64,000 nucleotides of DNA from Gonocerus acuteangulatus (GCA_946811695.1 OX328132.1:129079872-129143871), one strand, 5' to 3'. Positions 36,601-51,200 are shown, counted from the stretch's first letter. Numbers and translations: made by a program. The notes: generated by a model not told the origin, from the letters alone.

Positions 36601-39600
36601 AGAAGGATTGGTGTCAGGGATGACCACGTATTGGGATCGATTGGATAGAAAGGATTTGAACCAGCTAATGGCACTGTTGGAAAAGGAAAGAGATTGGAGT
36701 TTGGTGAGGAGGATTTGATGGTCTACGGTATCAAATGCTTTTGAAAAATCTAGGAGAACTAGAATAGTGAGCTGTTGGAATGCTGCCCAATTAGCCCATC
36801 CTAAGCCATCTGCAGAACTGTCTCTTGCTTGTGACGCATCTAATCAATGCATGGGTGCAGTTCTCCAGCAGAAAGAAGCGGGAAAATGGCTACCCCTCGG
36901 ATTTTTTTCAAAGGCCCTAAATGAAGCACAACAGTCCTACTCGACTTACGATCGAGAACTGCTTGCCATCTACTCAGCAGTACGGTACTTCCGCCCAATT
37001 ATAGAAGGAAGGCAGTTTCATATCCTTACCGACCACAAACCAATCGTCTACTCGATGCATCAGAAGGCGACTTCAGCATCTCCGATTAGATTACGGTGGC
37101 TGAATTTCGTCAGTGAATTCACTACGGATATTAGACACGTAGAGGGACCAGACAACTCTGTTGCCGAAGCTCTTTCTAGAGTAGAGGAGATAAATATCAC
37201 TGAAGATCTTGACCATTTAGTAGACCTACAGCGTAATGATCCTGAGGTAGAAGCATTAAGAAATCGTCTGAACATCACTCTCAAACTTCTTAATATACCA
37301 GGGGCTACCAAACCTTTTCTGTGCGAAACCTCTTCCGATCGAGTCCGCATATACCTGCCCAAATCGATTCGTAAATCTACGTTCGACCTACTCCATGGGC
37401 TAAGTCATCCAGGAACGACCGCATCAAGGAAAATGATCGCGCAGAAGTATTTCTGGCCTAGCTTGAACAAGGACGTTGGAGATTGGTCTCGTTGTTGCGT
37501 CGCATGTCAAAAGGCCAAAGTTACAAGGCACACAGTAACACCAACTGGATGTTTTCCGGAAGCAGGTAGATTTGAACACGTCCACATCGACATCATAGGC
37601 CCACTTCCTCCGGCAGATAACATGAAATATTGCCTTACGATGATTGACCGATTTACCAGGTGGACGGAGGCAATCCCAATCGAGAATATCACAGCCGAGG
37701 AGATTGCAATCGCATTCTACGAGGGCTGGATCTGCAGATTTGGTGTTCCAATGAAAATCATGACTGACCAAGGACGACAATTTGAGAGCGATTTGTTCAT
37801 GAGGCTGGCAAATCTGTTGGGAACACAGAAAATCCGGACCACTCCTTACCATCCTCAGGCCAATGGAATCGTGGAACGATGGCATAGGACCCTGAAATCA
37901 GCTCTTATGTCGCATTTAAATATCAAGAAATGGACACGGATTCTTCCTACGGTATTGTTAGGTTTAAGGGCTACTATTCGAAGGGATACAGACTATAGTA
38001 CTGCGGAGGCAGTCTATGGCCAGACCATCCCCCTACCAGGAGACTTCTTTGTTCCTTCTAAAGTTGGCACTAATCTCCACAACTTCCTCGATAACTTAAA
38101 AGAGGCATTAAACCAACCGAGTCCAACCGAATTCAGGCAGAAAAATAAAAGCATCTTCGGCCCACAAGCCTTGAGTACTTGCAGCCATGTGTTCTTGCGT
38201 GAAGACAAGATAAGGACGTCCCTTGTTCCTCCGTATTCTAGACCCTATCTTGTTATAAGCCGAACTGAGAAGCTGGCAACTATAAAACTTCCAAATCGCG
38301 AACTCACTGTGTCGTTAGACCGAGTGAAACCTGCCTACCTTTTAGGAGCACCTGAGGAAGACACAGACATCTCTAAGAAGACCCCAATCACAGAGAAGGA
38401 AATTCCAACGCAAACCTCAGAACGCATCCAGAAACAGGATCCATCATCTACCATCAGTCGATACGGACGAGTTAGGAGGCCAAATGTTAAGTTCCTTGAC
38501 GCCGTTGTTGGGGGGAGCACTGTAACAGCGAGGTGAGGTCTAACAACGCCGTCAAGGTCACACTTCGCCTCACTTGCCTCTATGCAGATCTCAGCGGGAA
38601 CCCGCGAAAATATAAAATTGCGGGTAATGAGAAGCATGGGAGGTAATGCCGGCTAAGGGACGAGAGTACACCATGTGCTGTTGTGAAATAGTGTCGAAAG
38701 TTTTAAGTGGGATTCACTGATGCCAGACCATACTATATATTATTTACTTGCGCAAGTAATAGCCTAAGGAATGTACATATTTTAGTTGTTAAGCATAAGT
38801 ATATTAGTGCAATTAGGGATGCATGAAACATGCTCATATTTATTATATTTTTTTTATAAAAGCATGCAGAGTAGCACATTTTTAATTTCTATTTATTTTT
38901 CATTTTATTGATAAAAGAATGAGCCAAAAAAACTAATTATTATTATTTATAATTAGTTAATAACGATATTATTATTTATATCGTTGAGTTTGTGCATGTA
39001 AAAGATTTGTTTATATTTTATTTAAAATTATTATTATCCGTAGTGTGCAAGAAGCATGTCCTTTTATTAATTATATTATCATTAATTTAACAGATTCTTT
39101 TTTTATTTATTATTATGCAATTACCTCACCCTCAAAAATCGATTGCCTCCAAAGAGGTAACAGTGGTGACCCCGACGTGATGTCATATTTTTCATACCCT
39201 AATTTGTATGCACTAATGTTTATATTCTATTAATATATTTTCTTTAGATATCCTAGTCACTTAATATAATTTTTAAAATAATTAGGTACATATATAAGAT
39301 ACAATTTTTTGGTTTCTTATTTTTTGGTCAAAATTATAAAGATGGAAGATCAGGATGAGACTGGTCTTACTAAAACTGATAAAGTTGACTGATAAAGTCG
39401 CCTCTGAGGAACATCTTTCTCTGGCAAGTATTCTCGGGTGTCGCATCAAATGGGTTAACTAAGTATAGGCAACTTCCTTCTTGAACAGAAATACTATAAT
39501 ACAGAGGAAGGCCTTGAACCTTTCAATGTACAACCTCCTGTTGTTTTAATTCCCCTCAATTAACAAATAAAAACTTAAACATTTTGAATAAATACTATTT

Positions 39601-42190
39601 TGGACCCTTACTGATAGAAATGAAATACTTTTCAAATAAAAAAATGACCCTTCAAATTAATAAAAATGTGTTATGAACAATTAAAATAGAATTAACAATG
39701 ATAAATGAGTATTAAATTAGAAAAGTATACAAAATTTAGACATGCATACAAAACTAACATAGTATACAAAAAAGTGGCATGCATTTAGAAAAAGATATTT
39801 AAATTTTACTTTATATCTAACATTTAAAAACAGTTCTACAAATGAAATTAGTAAATATTAACAAACATTCAATAATTTACCTCTTCCACTAGGGTCTGAA
39901 TCTTTAACTGAATGTAGAGAAGAATTTGCAAATGTTAAAATCCCAAGAATAAAGGATATCAATATTGATGACCTCACTCCAAATAAAGTAGAGAGAAGTA
40001 GGATTGATGTCCACAAAACTTGATTTGCATCAATGCGTAAAGACAAAAGACAAGTCGGTGAATTCAGCTTCTAAAATAAAAAATATTGTTTTCTTATTTA
40101 ATTGGTGAGCTGAGTATGGTATAATGAGAAGAGATCACCTGCAGGGATAGCTATTTTTTTTTATTAAATTATAAAAAAATGAAATGCATGTAATTATGAT
40201 TATTTAAAAAAAAACAAAAAACTAATATTTCTGATTACTAACGTTTACTCTAATAAGAGATTCTTGACCAGTGATATAACCAAGATGTGCAAGATGAGGT
40301 CCTAAAAATGAGTTTAATCCTATTTTTAGAAATTAGTATTTACCCGCTTTGGCATTTTGGCTTTAATTATAGGCCTTTGTCGAGGTAAGGGATGTTACCC
40401 CAAATACTGGAAAAAAAATTAATATTTCAAATTGTGCACTTTAATTAGTGAATGAATGATCTCATTCCAGAATGAATGTACATTACATTCTCTGCTCTGC
40501 ATGAGACTGTATACAAGATACATTAAACATCCCTCTTCCTCAATTTTTGCCCAAATGTCATATTATACATAATGCCTTGACCCAACAAGTGAAATTACCT
40601 AAACAAATTTTTAATATACTCGTAATTTTCACCTGTAGTACCAGGGTGTCTACTACTTTTGTGAGAGCCAATTTCGGGACTTTTTCGTGACATTTTAATG
40701 ACTTGAAAAGCAAATTTCATGCTCATTAAAACGAAAATAAATCCAATCAAAATGAAAAAGCCTTAACTATTGCCTTAAAATTGGCCCTCTGTATAGAATT
40801 TCAATATTTAAGCCTGCATATATTTAAAAAATGAATAATTGATCTGTAAATGCATACAAAAATGGTGACAATTAGGATTGCGCCGAAGTACCGGGATACG
40901 TTATACTCCGGTAAGAACTGAAATTTCGTGACTTGGTTTCTAAATTCATGACTTTTTCGTGATTTTCGTCCCCTATTTTCAATTTCGTGACATTTTCATG
41001 ACTTTCGTGACTTTTTCGTGCAGTAGACACCCTGACTACACACTTTTTTTATCTCAAGATCACCAAAGGTGTTGCCATTTTTGATTGTGGATTATTAAGG
41101 GGTTCTTTTAAAAACAAATACTAATATATAATGAATTATTTGTTTTTTCTTACAAAAACATTGAAGATTTAATTTTAGGCCAACATAGCTCTGATGATGG
41201 ACTACAATTTAGGCTGAAATATTGGCAATTAAAATAACATAATTTAGATCATATGAATATTTATTTCTAAAAGAATCCTTAACTGGACCACTGACCACCG
41301 TTTAATATCTTAATTGTAAAATTTCCCATAATAATTTTCACAGCTCTAGTGATAGCTTAAAATTGAGGATGAAACATTAACAAATTAAAATAAAATACTT
41401 CTTTACTCATGAGTATTTATTTTAAAAGAAACATAGACCTCAATCCCCCTCAACCATCAATTATCAATATTATATACTTAAATATGACATTTTAGCAGGT
41501 TAATTGTTAAAATTACCTCACTTTGCCAATTTTGTAGGTCATTAGTTATTTTTGCAGGTAACCACAAAGCTGGTAATGCATACAAGAAGAACAGCCATAT
41601 AGGTCTTGCGTACCAAGACATGCATCTGTCCAAAAAAGTTAATACTTGGGAATATAAGTGTACAAATAACAAGCTCAATATCCACGAAAACACAGTTATT
41701 ATGCAAGTTATAAACAGTTGCAACACAAAATACTGTTGGGTACATCCTGAAAATAGTAAAAAATGTAAGATTGTGATCACTAGAAATGTTTGATTACAGA
41801 GTGTTAAAACAGAAGAAACATACCAACTAAACGAGGAACGGAATTAGCATTTTTTGTAAGAATTAAAATGGAATATAAAACCACAGCAAGGTTGATTAAA
41901 ATGCTTGTTGATTCTGGAACTCTAAATAAGAAGCTTCCGAGTATATCAAAAAATACTAAATTTCCATGCCGAGGACTTTCATTGGGATAATTCATATTAG
42001 CAAGCTTCAATGTTAATGGCAGAAGATTATCACCAGTCCTTTGCAAAGATCTTAAAGGAACATGTTCTGCATTGTCAAGTTTAGTATGATAAACATAGCC
42101 ATTAATAGCCCACGCAAAATCGAGCCCTGAAATATTTAAAAAAAAATACATTTAACAATATTTTAAGAATTTCTAATCTTTAATTTAAAG

Positions 42191-42258
<68 letters not shown>

Positions 42259-45200
42259 AATGATCTAAAAGAGGGTGCTCTAGAAAGAGTCAGTTTCTGG
42301 CATAGCAAAGAGTAGCATTCCTATTCAAAATAAAGGCTAAGTTATATTCCATAAGTCCATCACAAATATTCTCCTTTGTCAATCAATTAAATAAATAAAA
42401 GTAATAAAAGGGATAGGAATTGGCAGTGCTTAGTTTGGGAGAATTTATTTTTTTTTAAAAAAAGGCAGTGTTAAATAAAAGAAGAGTCCAAATGTCTCGG
42501 CTAGGAGCGATAAGGCATCGAGAGATACAATTTTCCCAGGAAGATAAGAATAGAGGTGCTTCCAAAAGATGCCCTTTGAACATCGAGATGGCGATCGCTG
42601 AAGACAAACACCCTTGGTGTGGTGGGAGTAACGCCTCTATAAAAAGGGCCTTCCCCCACCACTCATTCTCATTTCAACGCCAGCCAAGGGCCAGAGCACA
42701 CCCATTCGAGCACCAGAGGCAGAGGACACACAGTCTCGCTGCAGAACCAGCTGGTCAGCCGACACCAAGCTCACTTCATCTGCACATGATGGCCAGACAC
42801 CACTCCAAGATCTAGCAGCCGACCATCATTCTCCTCAACATAACTACAAGCAGTCTGCCTCTTCACTTCCAGAACATCATCCGTAAAATAAGCTGAGTAC
42901 AACTCACTAACTGCCAATCTTCAATTAAAATTTAAAAGCTATCTAAAATTTCATAATGGCCAATATTTATATTTTAATATATAAGTTAATATTTTAATTA
43001 TGTTCTAACTTTTCTTAAATAACCTAACATTGATACAATTATGTGAGTCAAGCAATTTTTATTTTTTATAATTTTTTATCACAGCCATGCCAAATCTTAA
43101 ATTATATCATTTATTCAATATAAGTCAATTATTTCCAACTCTATTTTATTTATAATGAACCTTTCTCCTGGTATTTAATATGGTCTCAACACATAAAAGG
43201 ACAGATGGTAAGAAGTGGTTCTAATTATATATTTCTCATGCTTTTCTTTCAGGAAATTTATTAAATTGATTTAATTATTCAAACGGTTTTATTCATAAGT
43301 CCGTATGTGGTGAGTTTGGTAACATTAAATGAACCCTGAGATACAATGAAATTATATTAAAACATATCAAATCAACTTTTCCTATAATAACTTTTTTATT
43401 CTTTTCTTCTACAATAACTTTTAAATTCTTCCCCCCCCCCCAAACACCACAATATATATACAGGGTGTATCAAAAGTTAATGACAATAGTCCTCCAAGGG
43501 ATGAAACTAGACAAAAATGTAGTTCAACGCCATCAACCATACATTTCTATCTCACTCCATTCGAGAAATATGCTGTTCTGAAGGTTCTTTACAAAAAATG
43601 TGTTTTTTTGTAGTAAAAATCCAATTTTATCTGCTTGTAGACATTATTTTTCAATGTTGCATTACATATTTAAAATCAGCATTAAATTTGCTTTAACCCT
43701 GTCCCGCCAAAGCGCCAATATATTTGTGTTAAGCGGCTTTGGCCCAGATGACGAAGTGCCAATATATTGGTGTTGAGTGGCTTTAGCCCAGACGACGAAG
43801 TGCCAATATATTGGTGTTGAGTGGGTTTGGCCCAGACGACGGAGCACCAATATATTGGTGTTATCATTTTGTGCTCTCAGTACTAAACGCCGCTTTGTTG
43901 TATTTACTTATTGCTACCTGTATGGACTATGTAAAACCATAGCTCACTTACAAAGCGTTAGACCATTAGTTTTGGACAATCACTTTTCAATGTTTTTGGA
44001 GTTAAGCCCATTGGGCTAACTCGTAAATGTCCCTTGCTACCTGGGCTTGTCCCCTGCACTTATTTCCATTTCATTTACTGTTTGTCAGTAGTCGTTCATG
44101 CTTAACAAGACCTTCTTGTTCTATTTAAGTAGTCATGAGTTCAAAACATTTGATGGACAAGGACATTTTGCTCGGTGAAAGTGAGAGTGATGTGAGTGAT
44201 TTTTCTTCGGATGAAGAAGATATATCGCTGCCTGGCCCTTCCACAGCTCCAGATTCATGTGTTGAGGAAGAGCATACGGATTCCGAGGAAAACCTTGAGC
44301 CTTTTCCGAAGCGAAAAAAATTAAATTTGCAGTGGGGCATCGTAATTTTGGGGGAAATACGTTTTCTTTTGATGGCACTTCACCCAGAATTTTAAATGAA
44401 CCAACCAACAAAAGCTCTTTTTTTCGCTTTTTTGAACTATTTTTGGGATTAGATATAATTACAAAAATAGTTAATTTCACAAATTCATATCATGATAAAA
44501 GTTTTGGAGGTTTATCTGCAGCGGCAAGATCTTCCAAATGGAAAAATACTACATTGCAAGAAATGTATTAATTTTTGGCTATGACTGCTCTCATGACAAG
44601 AATGAAAAAGAGGGAGATACACGAATATTGGAGCACCAACAAACTGCTGGAAACCCCAATTTTTGGAAAATTGATGTCAAGAGACAGGTATAAAGATTAT
44701 TGTGGATTACAACAAACATATGAACCCTGTGGACCAAGCTGATATGGTGCTATCCACAGTAGAATGTGTTAGGAAGAGCACCAAGTGGTACAAAAACTTT
44801 TCTTTTTTTTTTTACTTTGTCGATATGTGCATTTTAAATACACATAAATTTTACCAACTGAACAACGACAATAAAATCCCCCTCGTTAAGTTCCATCTCA
44901 ACCTTATCGAAGAAATTGTTAACAAATTTCACGAAGTAAGGACGATTTCTGTGGAAGCATCGCAGTTTCAAGGGAAAGTTTTCTTTCAGTAATACAAGGG
45001 TGTTACGTGTAAAGGTTTTTGCAAAGTTAAAGAATACATATATTACTAATAATTAAATAAAAAAATTAAAAAAAAAAAACTTATTTTACATAATTAATAA
45101 TTTTAGTTTAAATTATTTGGAATTAATATTTTCTTATTGCTAATGTCATAATAATAATTTATAATTAAAAAAAAAAGTAACTGGACAGTTTGTAAATTAA

Positions 45201-48200
45201 AGACAATAGAGAGAAACTAAATAAATGAGTTAGGAAGAATAACGTTTTTCAAATTATAAAGTACTAGCTGAATACCCGTGCTTCACCACGGCCGATAAGT
45301 ATTTTTTATATTGAGTTAAATAAGATATGATCAAAATTAACGCTACTACACAATTTTCTACAGCTTATTATTGCACGGACTTTAAAGTTACACAGGAAAC
45401 ACCATGTGGAGGTAACCGTACCGGTGGAGAGTACAAAAAAAAACGCTTAAAAAGTTAGGTAAACAGAGACAAATACACGTTGAAAAGCATAAAACTAACA
45501 AATTTGAGGTTTTTAGCACTTATCTCTTCGATTGACATCGACCCACCGAATATTACAACAGAATCTTATTGTAGAGAATTTAGTAACCTTTCGAATAGCC
45601 GCCTTCCACTTACTACGAGTTCCCAACCGTTTTTGAGATATTTTAGAAAATATACTGAGATCCGAAAACTTTGTATCACCATTCATACAATTTTTTCCCA
45701 AATACTTCGTTTCTGAATACCCAAACAGAAAATTAGTTTTGAAAAGTATTTCTATTAATTTTCCTGGTATAGGGCTACAGAACTCGCTTAAAAAATGAAT
45801 TCATTCGTCTTCCTACGTTAAGGAATCTTTCGCACAAATTTCGCTCCAAAAACCATATTCCAGTAAACGGATTCAACTGGTTAATGAACTTGACCTTTAT
45901 AATGAGAAGAAAGATTTTTGCACCAAATGTTATCAAAATCGAACCATTTTTGAGCCGATGAGGAACTTCTTAATAATTCATGCCCCCCAAAAAGTACTTA
46001 AACATTTGAATATCAAAAAACCCTTTCTTAGCGAGTGTTTACATTCTAAACTGATTGTCCGTGCAAAATTTCAAATTTTTGTGTCAAGTGGTTCGGGATA
46101 TTATTACCTCAGATGGAGCATCACCAGGGCGTAAACTCTATCAGTGACAAAATCACAGTTTATTTCTAGTAATTCAAGGTCTGCTATCAGTTGAAATTAA
46201 CCTCAATTTAAAATAATACTATGAAATAGATACAGTACGGTAACAGCTGTTCTGTTATCGTCCTAGCAACGCTTGCTGCCTAGGCTTGCCTGCTCTAACC
46301 AACTCAAACTTTAAACCCCTCTAAAAATACTTAAAAATTCGAATATCAAAAAATCCTTTCTTAGTGAGTGCCTACGTTATGTAGGGAGTGTCCATGCAAA
46401 ATTTCAAAATTTTCTGTCGAGTGGTTTGGGCTGGGGGATGATAGGTCAGTGAGTGAGTCAGTGAGTGAGTGGTATTTGACAAATATATAGTAGATAGTAT
46501 AAAAAAGAATTTAAAAAAAAATAAATAAATATACAAAAATCTAAATTGATAAAATGTTAAATATTTTTTTAAATATCACCATTGATATAAGAAGAGGGAA
46601 TTTTTATTGAGAGGAAAAATCTGTATAATAATTGTTAAAATATTTATTATGTGATGTCTTTCTAAAACATGTATTGATAATTGTAACTATATTTCCGTTT
46701 CAAATATTGGACGCAGAAGAATATTAAATATTTGAAGAAACACAAAATTAACTTAGAAAAACCTTGAAATGGCTAAAAAAAGATAACTGTGGGGAGCGCA
46801 TGGAAGGCCAGTAGTAGCCGTCAGGAGGAACACGCAGGTATTGTGAGGGTCTCGTCACCAGGTACTCGCGGTCACACACCTGTCACCGTATTCCTAGGGT
46901 TAAGTAATTTTTGATGGGTCAATCTCAGTCAGAGAAATAAGTGCTTAAAACTTTGAAAGTTTTGGTTCAATTGCTCTGAACGGTTCTTTGTGTCTGTTTT
47001 CCTCAGTTTTTATTGCTTGTTTTCTTTTTTCTTATTGCTTTTAGCAGTAAATAAAATATTTTATTAAAAGAAAATAAGTAAAATTCTAAACAATTTTTTG
47101 TTATGTGAGTCTGAGTGAGTAATTTCCTGAGTGAGTTTTTCGTGGATTGTGGCTCCTAAAAATCTTACTTTTCGTTAAGATGCCATTGAAGTAGGTGTTT
47201 ACATTTTTATAAAATATTAACTAAACCTATTTCAATTTTTCTAAATAACAGTAGGGATAAGAGTGCTATGGAAATAAGTTAAGGTGGCACATCATGACAA
47301 TATTCGAACTGGCCTTGTCACAATAGTGGCTATCAGGCCATGGGGCATGCCGGCCCGTTGTCACGAAAGTGGCTATCAGTTCTAATGGGTTAATTCGTAG
47401 TTTATGTTAATCATTTATTTAATCCTTTTAAAATAAGATCAAACTAACCAATTCCAAGCAAAAATGAGATCCAAAGAATTAAGAATAAACACATTGTACA
47501 TGACATGTTCAAATGATAACTTAATTCACAGTTTGAAGTCGACATTTCAATAATTAGTTATAACAAAAAAAGTATAAAATTGTATTTAAATTTGTTGTAG
47601 TATACAAAGTAACAACTAAATTAATAGTAATAGTATTTGTATCAATACAGATTAAAATTATGAATTTATTTTACTTAGAAATTTAAAAAAATCATTTCAA
47701 AAACAGAATTTAAACAAAAATTTATGAATGATTTATACCTGGAATTTTTCCATAGTCACGAAATATTCTGTAGTCTGTATCACCAGGTATTAGTCCTGCT
47801 TGGAAAACTTCTTGTGCAAGAGTTGAAGCTAAGGGATATGGAACTGAAGAAGCATATGCCTTTAAAAAACAATTGGAATGAAGAAATTAAAACAAAGTAT
47901 AATCAATTGGTTAAGTGCATAAATTAAATATATTTATTAAATATGTGTTCTCCTAATATTTATTTTACAGCCATTATTAAGGGAAATGAAATAGAGATAT
48001 TTTCTAATTTACAAATCTTAGAGAAGGAGATGGCTGTAATCACAACATGGAACAATTACATAACGTTCATATTTAAAGACAAGTAAGGCCAAGGAAACAA
48101 CTAATGCATTTAAATAAATAGGTACAACTAGCTTTTTATAGCCAGGAGTATTTCCACTTGCTCTCCATTTGATGGACTCAACCTTCAGTTAAGTCATTTG

Positions 48201-51200
48201 GTAATTAAGAAATCATCTGTTAAGACAAAAAGGGTTAGGAAAGAAATATTATTAGGAAAGCAGGGTATTTTGAATAAACCAAAGACCTGTCCTATCCATG
48301 TCTCTTCCAGCATTAGGAAAGCCCTTGTGGATTCTTACAGGCCACCTGCAGTTGCAAAAAGACTGACAGAAAAGAGGAAACCACAGAAGAATGGATACGG
48401 CTTTACTGGGTACCACGGGAATGAATAGGTGAACAGCCAAGGAGGCTGAAGAAGAAGCCATTAAGATTTTTCTCATAAAATTTCAAAAAAAGAGTTGCCA
48501 TGGTGGAAAAAAGGTTTCTCTTCATCAATATATTATGAAACATTTGTCTAATTGAATTTTCATGGAAAGTAATATTTACTCACTGTTTTAAGAAAAAGCA
48601 TAAAGCATAAAATTAAACTCCATTCAAAATATTTCAGTGATTTATATGGTTTTTTTTTTTTACATTTTTCCGTCATTCTCTGGACAACTCGGATTTTCGT
48701 TAACTCGGATCATCTTTGGTCCTAGATGATCCGGGTAAACAAGGTTTTACTGTATTTGAAAATCAAAAATGGCTGAAAAACGAATGTACACCACATTGGA
48801 TGAATTCTTTACCCTTATTTTTGGGAATGATTCTTCTCTTGACTCTGATGCCGAAGTAATTGATCCAGCGGTTCCCAGGTGTTCTGGAACTCAAAAGCAA
48901 CATAGTCTGAAGACTCTTCATCAGAAGAGGAAACAGAAGGATGCACAGCAACAGAGATAAAAAAGCTACAGTGGAAGAGGGAAAATTTGGAGCTTAAAAA
49001 CACAAATTTGAAGGTTCACAAGCTGGATTGAGTCCGAGCAAGTGTGTTTCCAGTGCTTTAGATTACTTTAAACTTTTTTTTACGTCAGAAGTCGTTTCCT
49101 TTATTTGTGGAGAAACAAATAGATATTTCTCACAATCCCCAGACTTGTCGGAGAGAATTGTAACAAATTGGAGTGACCTAACAGTGAATCAATTTTTTAT
49201 ATTTCTCGCTCTTATGTTCATTATGACAAGACTGAAAAAAACCCTCTCTAAGTGAGTATTGGTCACAAAAATCAGTCATAGAAACACCTAAATTTCCAAA
49301 ATTAATATTTTATGACAATTTTAAGATTCTTGCATTTTTCCAATAATGAAAATGATGACTTGAGTGATGTCCTGAGGAAAATTAGTCCAATTATCCGCCA
49401 TTTCAGAGAACAATTTAAATAATCTCTCTCCCCTAATGAAAATCTTTGTATTGACGAATCCCTCATGCTATCAAAGGTAGGCTCCGAATCAAGCAATATA
49501 TACCCAACAAGAGGAATAAATTTAGTGTAAAAATATTTGATATTTATGACTGCCTAACAATGTACACTTTCGACTTCATTGTCTACTGCGGGGCAGCTAT
49601 TCACTTAAGTAGGGCCTATCTTTGTTTATCAGGAGATGTTGTGGCTACTCTTATGGACTTATATCTCCAAAAAGAGCACACATTATTTGTTGACAACTGG
49701 GACTCAAGCCCAGCACTATTTTATTGGCTTTACGGCCACAAATGCTTGTGGCACAGATCGTCAAAATAGGAAGGACATGCCGAAAATGGAGGAAAAGTTG
49801 AAAAAGGGACAATTCACATTGCAATTGATTTCAGGCTTGAAGATAGCTGAGAAGTGGCACAATAACAAAGATGTCTTCATGTTGTCAACATTTCATTCAG
49901 CTAAAATGGTTGATACCGAAAGGTGATCCAGCACCCCACCAGGCTTTCCCAAGAAGCATATCAGAGTAAAATATGTGAGGAGAATAGACTCCTCAGCAGA
50001 AAGAAAAGAGTTTGGGAAAATGAGAACATGAAAGACGTGGAGGAACTGCGTACTCAAAATGAAAGCCTGATGCTCTTTCAAAGAATAAATAAATAAAGGG
50101 TAGGGCTGCTTTTAAGCTGCCCTCTGATGTGAATGGAAATTTACTGAGCCATAAAGATGATATCCTGAAGAGATGGGCCCAATACTTCAAGAGAACTTTG
50201 AACAGAGGAATGGTGACAAGAGAACTGGAGATAATAGATGAAGCTGAACTTTATGGAACCCCTGGAAGAGGATGAAATTGAATGTGCCCTGATGAAATTG
50301 AAAAATGGGAAGGCGCCAGGACTAGACGGAATCCAGTTAGAGTTGTTGAAGTTTGGGGGAGAAGAACTCAAGAAAGCTCTCCATGACTTGATTCTGACAA
50401 TCTGGGAAAGGGAAGGTATGCTCATGGAATGGTCAACAGCCATGATTTGCCCAATACATAAGAAGAGTGATCAGACATAGTGCGCTAACTATCGAGGTAT
50501 CTCACCCCTTTCCTGCCTCTATAAGCTGCTCTCTAACATTCTTTTTGAGAGGATCCTTCTTACTTTGTTTTACTAAAATACTCATTTTTTTACTGCTGGA
50601 GTCCCCCAAGGCAGAATCCTAGCCCCTCTCCTCTACTCCATCTTCACCGCTGATATCCCCACTAATCCCAGTACCATTACCACAACTTTTTCAGATGATA
50701 CTGCAGTGCTTTCTTGTTCCGCCAACCCGTAGCAAGCCTCAGAAGCGCGCAGTGAGTGCGGCGCAGTGAGTGCCCTTCTGTTACTCCACGAAGAACTAAA
50801 TAGACGCTACAGTCTACTTAGACGACTAATAGGTCCCAAGTCAAAACTCAGTACTGAAAACAAACTAACATTCTATAAAACTATTACTAAACCGATTTGA
50901 ACATACGGCATTGAACAGTGGGGTACAGCAAAGCCTTCCAACATAAACCGAATCCAAACCTTCCAGTCCAAAGTCCTTCGCCGGATCCTTAATGCTCCCT
51001 TTTACGTCAACAATAATATCATCCACCGAGACCTCGAAATTCCATTTGTCGCTGAATTAGCTAAAACCCGCTTCTCCACTTTTCATTCCAAGCTATCCTT
51101 TCATCCCAATCACCTTGCCCAATCCCTTTCCACAGATGCGATCCCTCCCAATCCCCCGAAACGTCTGAAAAGAAAGTGGCCAAGAGACCAACTGTAACTC

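Larger units (their letters stand above)
32499..39390 (+). mobile_element. Ty3/gypsy LTR retrotransposon, defective, interrupted by a LINE, with extra internal segment after the 3' LTR
   Basis: Order is 5' LTR, tRNA-Trp-type primer binding site, gag, protease, reverse transcriptase, RNase H, integrase, 3' LTR: the Ty3/gypsy order. No envelope gene is present. The two LTRs are nearly identical (four substitutions and two length differences seen), but gag and pol have frameshifts and a stop. A 1.3 kb LINE is inserted between reverse transcriptase and RNase H. Beyond the 3' LTR, 39163-39390 repeats the leader and first gag codons (33105-33332). It sits in an ERMP1 intron in the opposite orientation to that gene. 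No target duplication was identified. Confidence 0.93.
43693..45000 (+). mobile_element. piggyBac-like transposon, internally deleted
   Basis: Begins with TTAA followed by CCCTGTCCCGCC at 43693. A 44 bp tandem array follows, then a decayed transposase frame (44135-44992). The 3' TTAA end was not identified. Confidence 0.7.

Noticed and set aside
32499..39390. An endogenous retrovirus with envelope
   Set aside because: No envelope frame lies between integrase and the 3' LTR; pol runs into the LTR.
40353..40385. A further hairpin-family copy on the minus strand
   Set aside because: A GGC/GCC stem and AAAAT are present, but the CTGANGA side is not recognisable; too decayed to count.
42468..42815. 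115-codon plus-strand frame as a gene
   Set aside because: It lies in an LTR-like, GC-richer segment with a TATA box inside the frame and has no recognised domain.
43714..43861. CRISPR-like array
   Set aside because: The repeats are contiguous 44 bp tandem units without spacers, inside a eukaryotic transposon.
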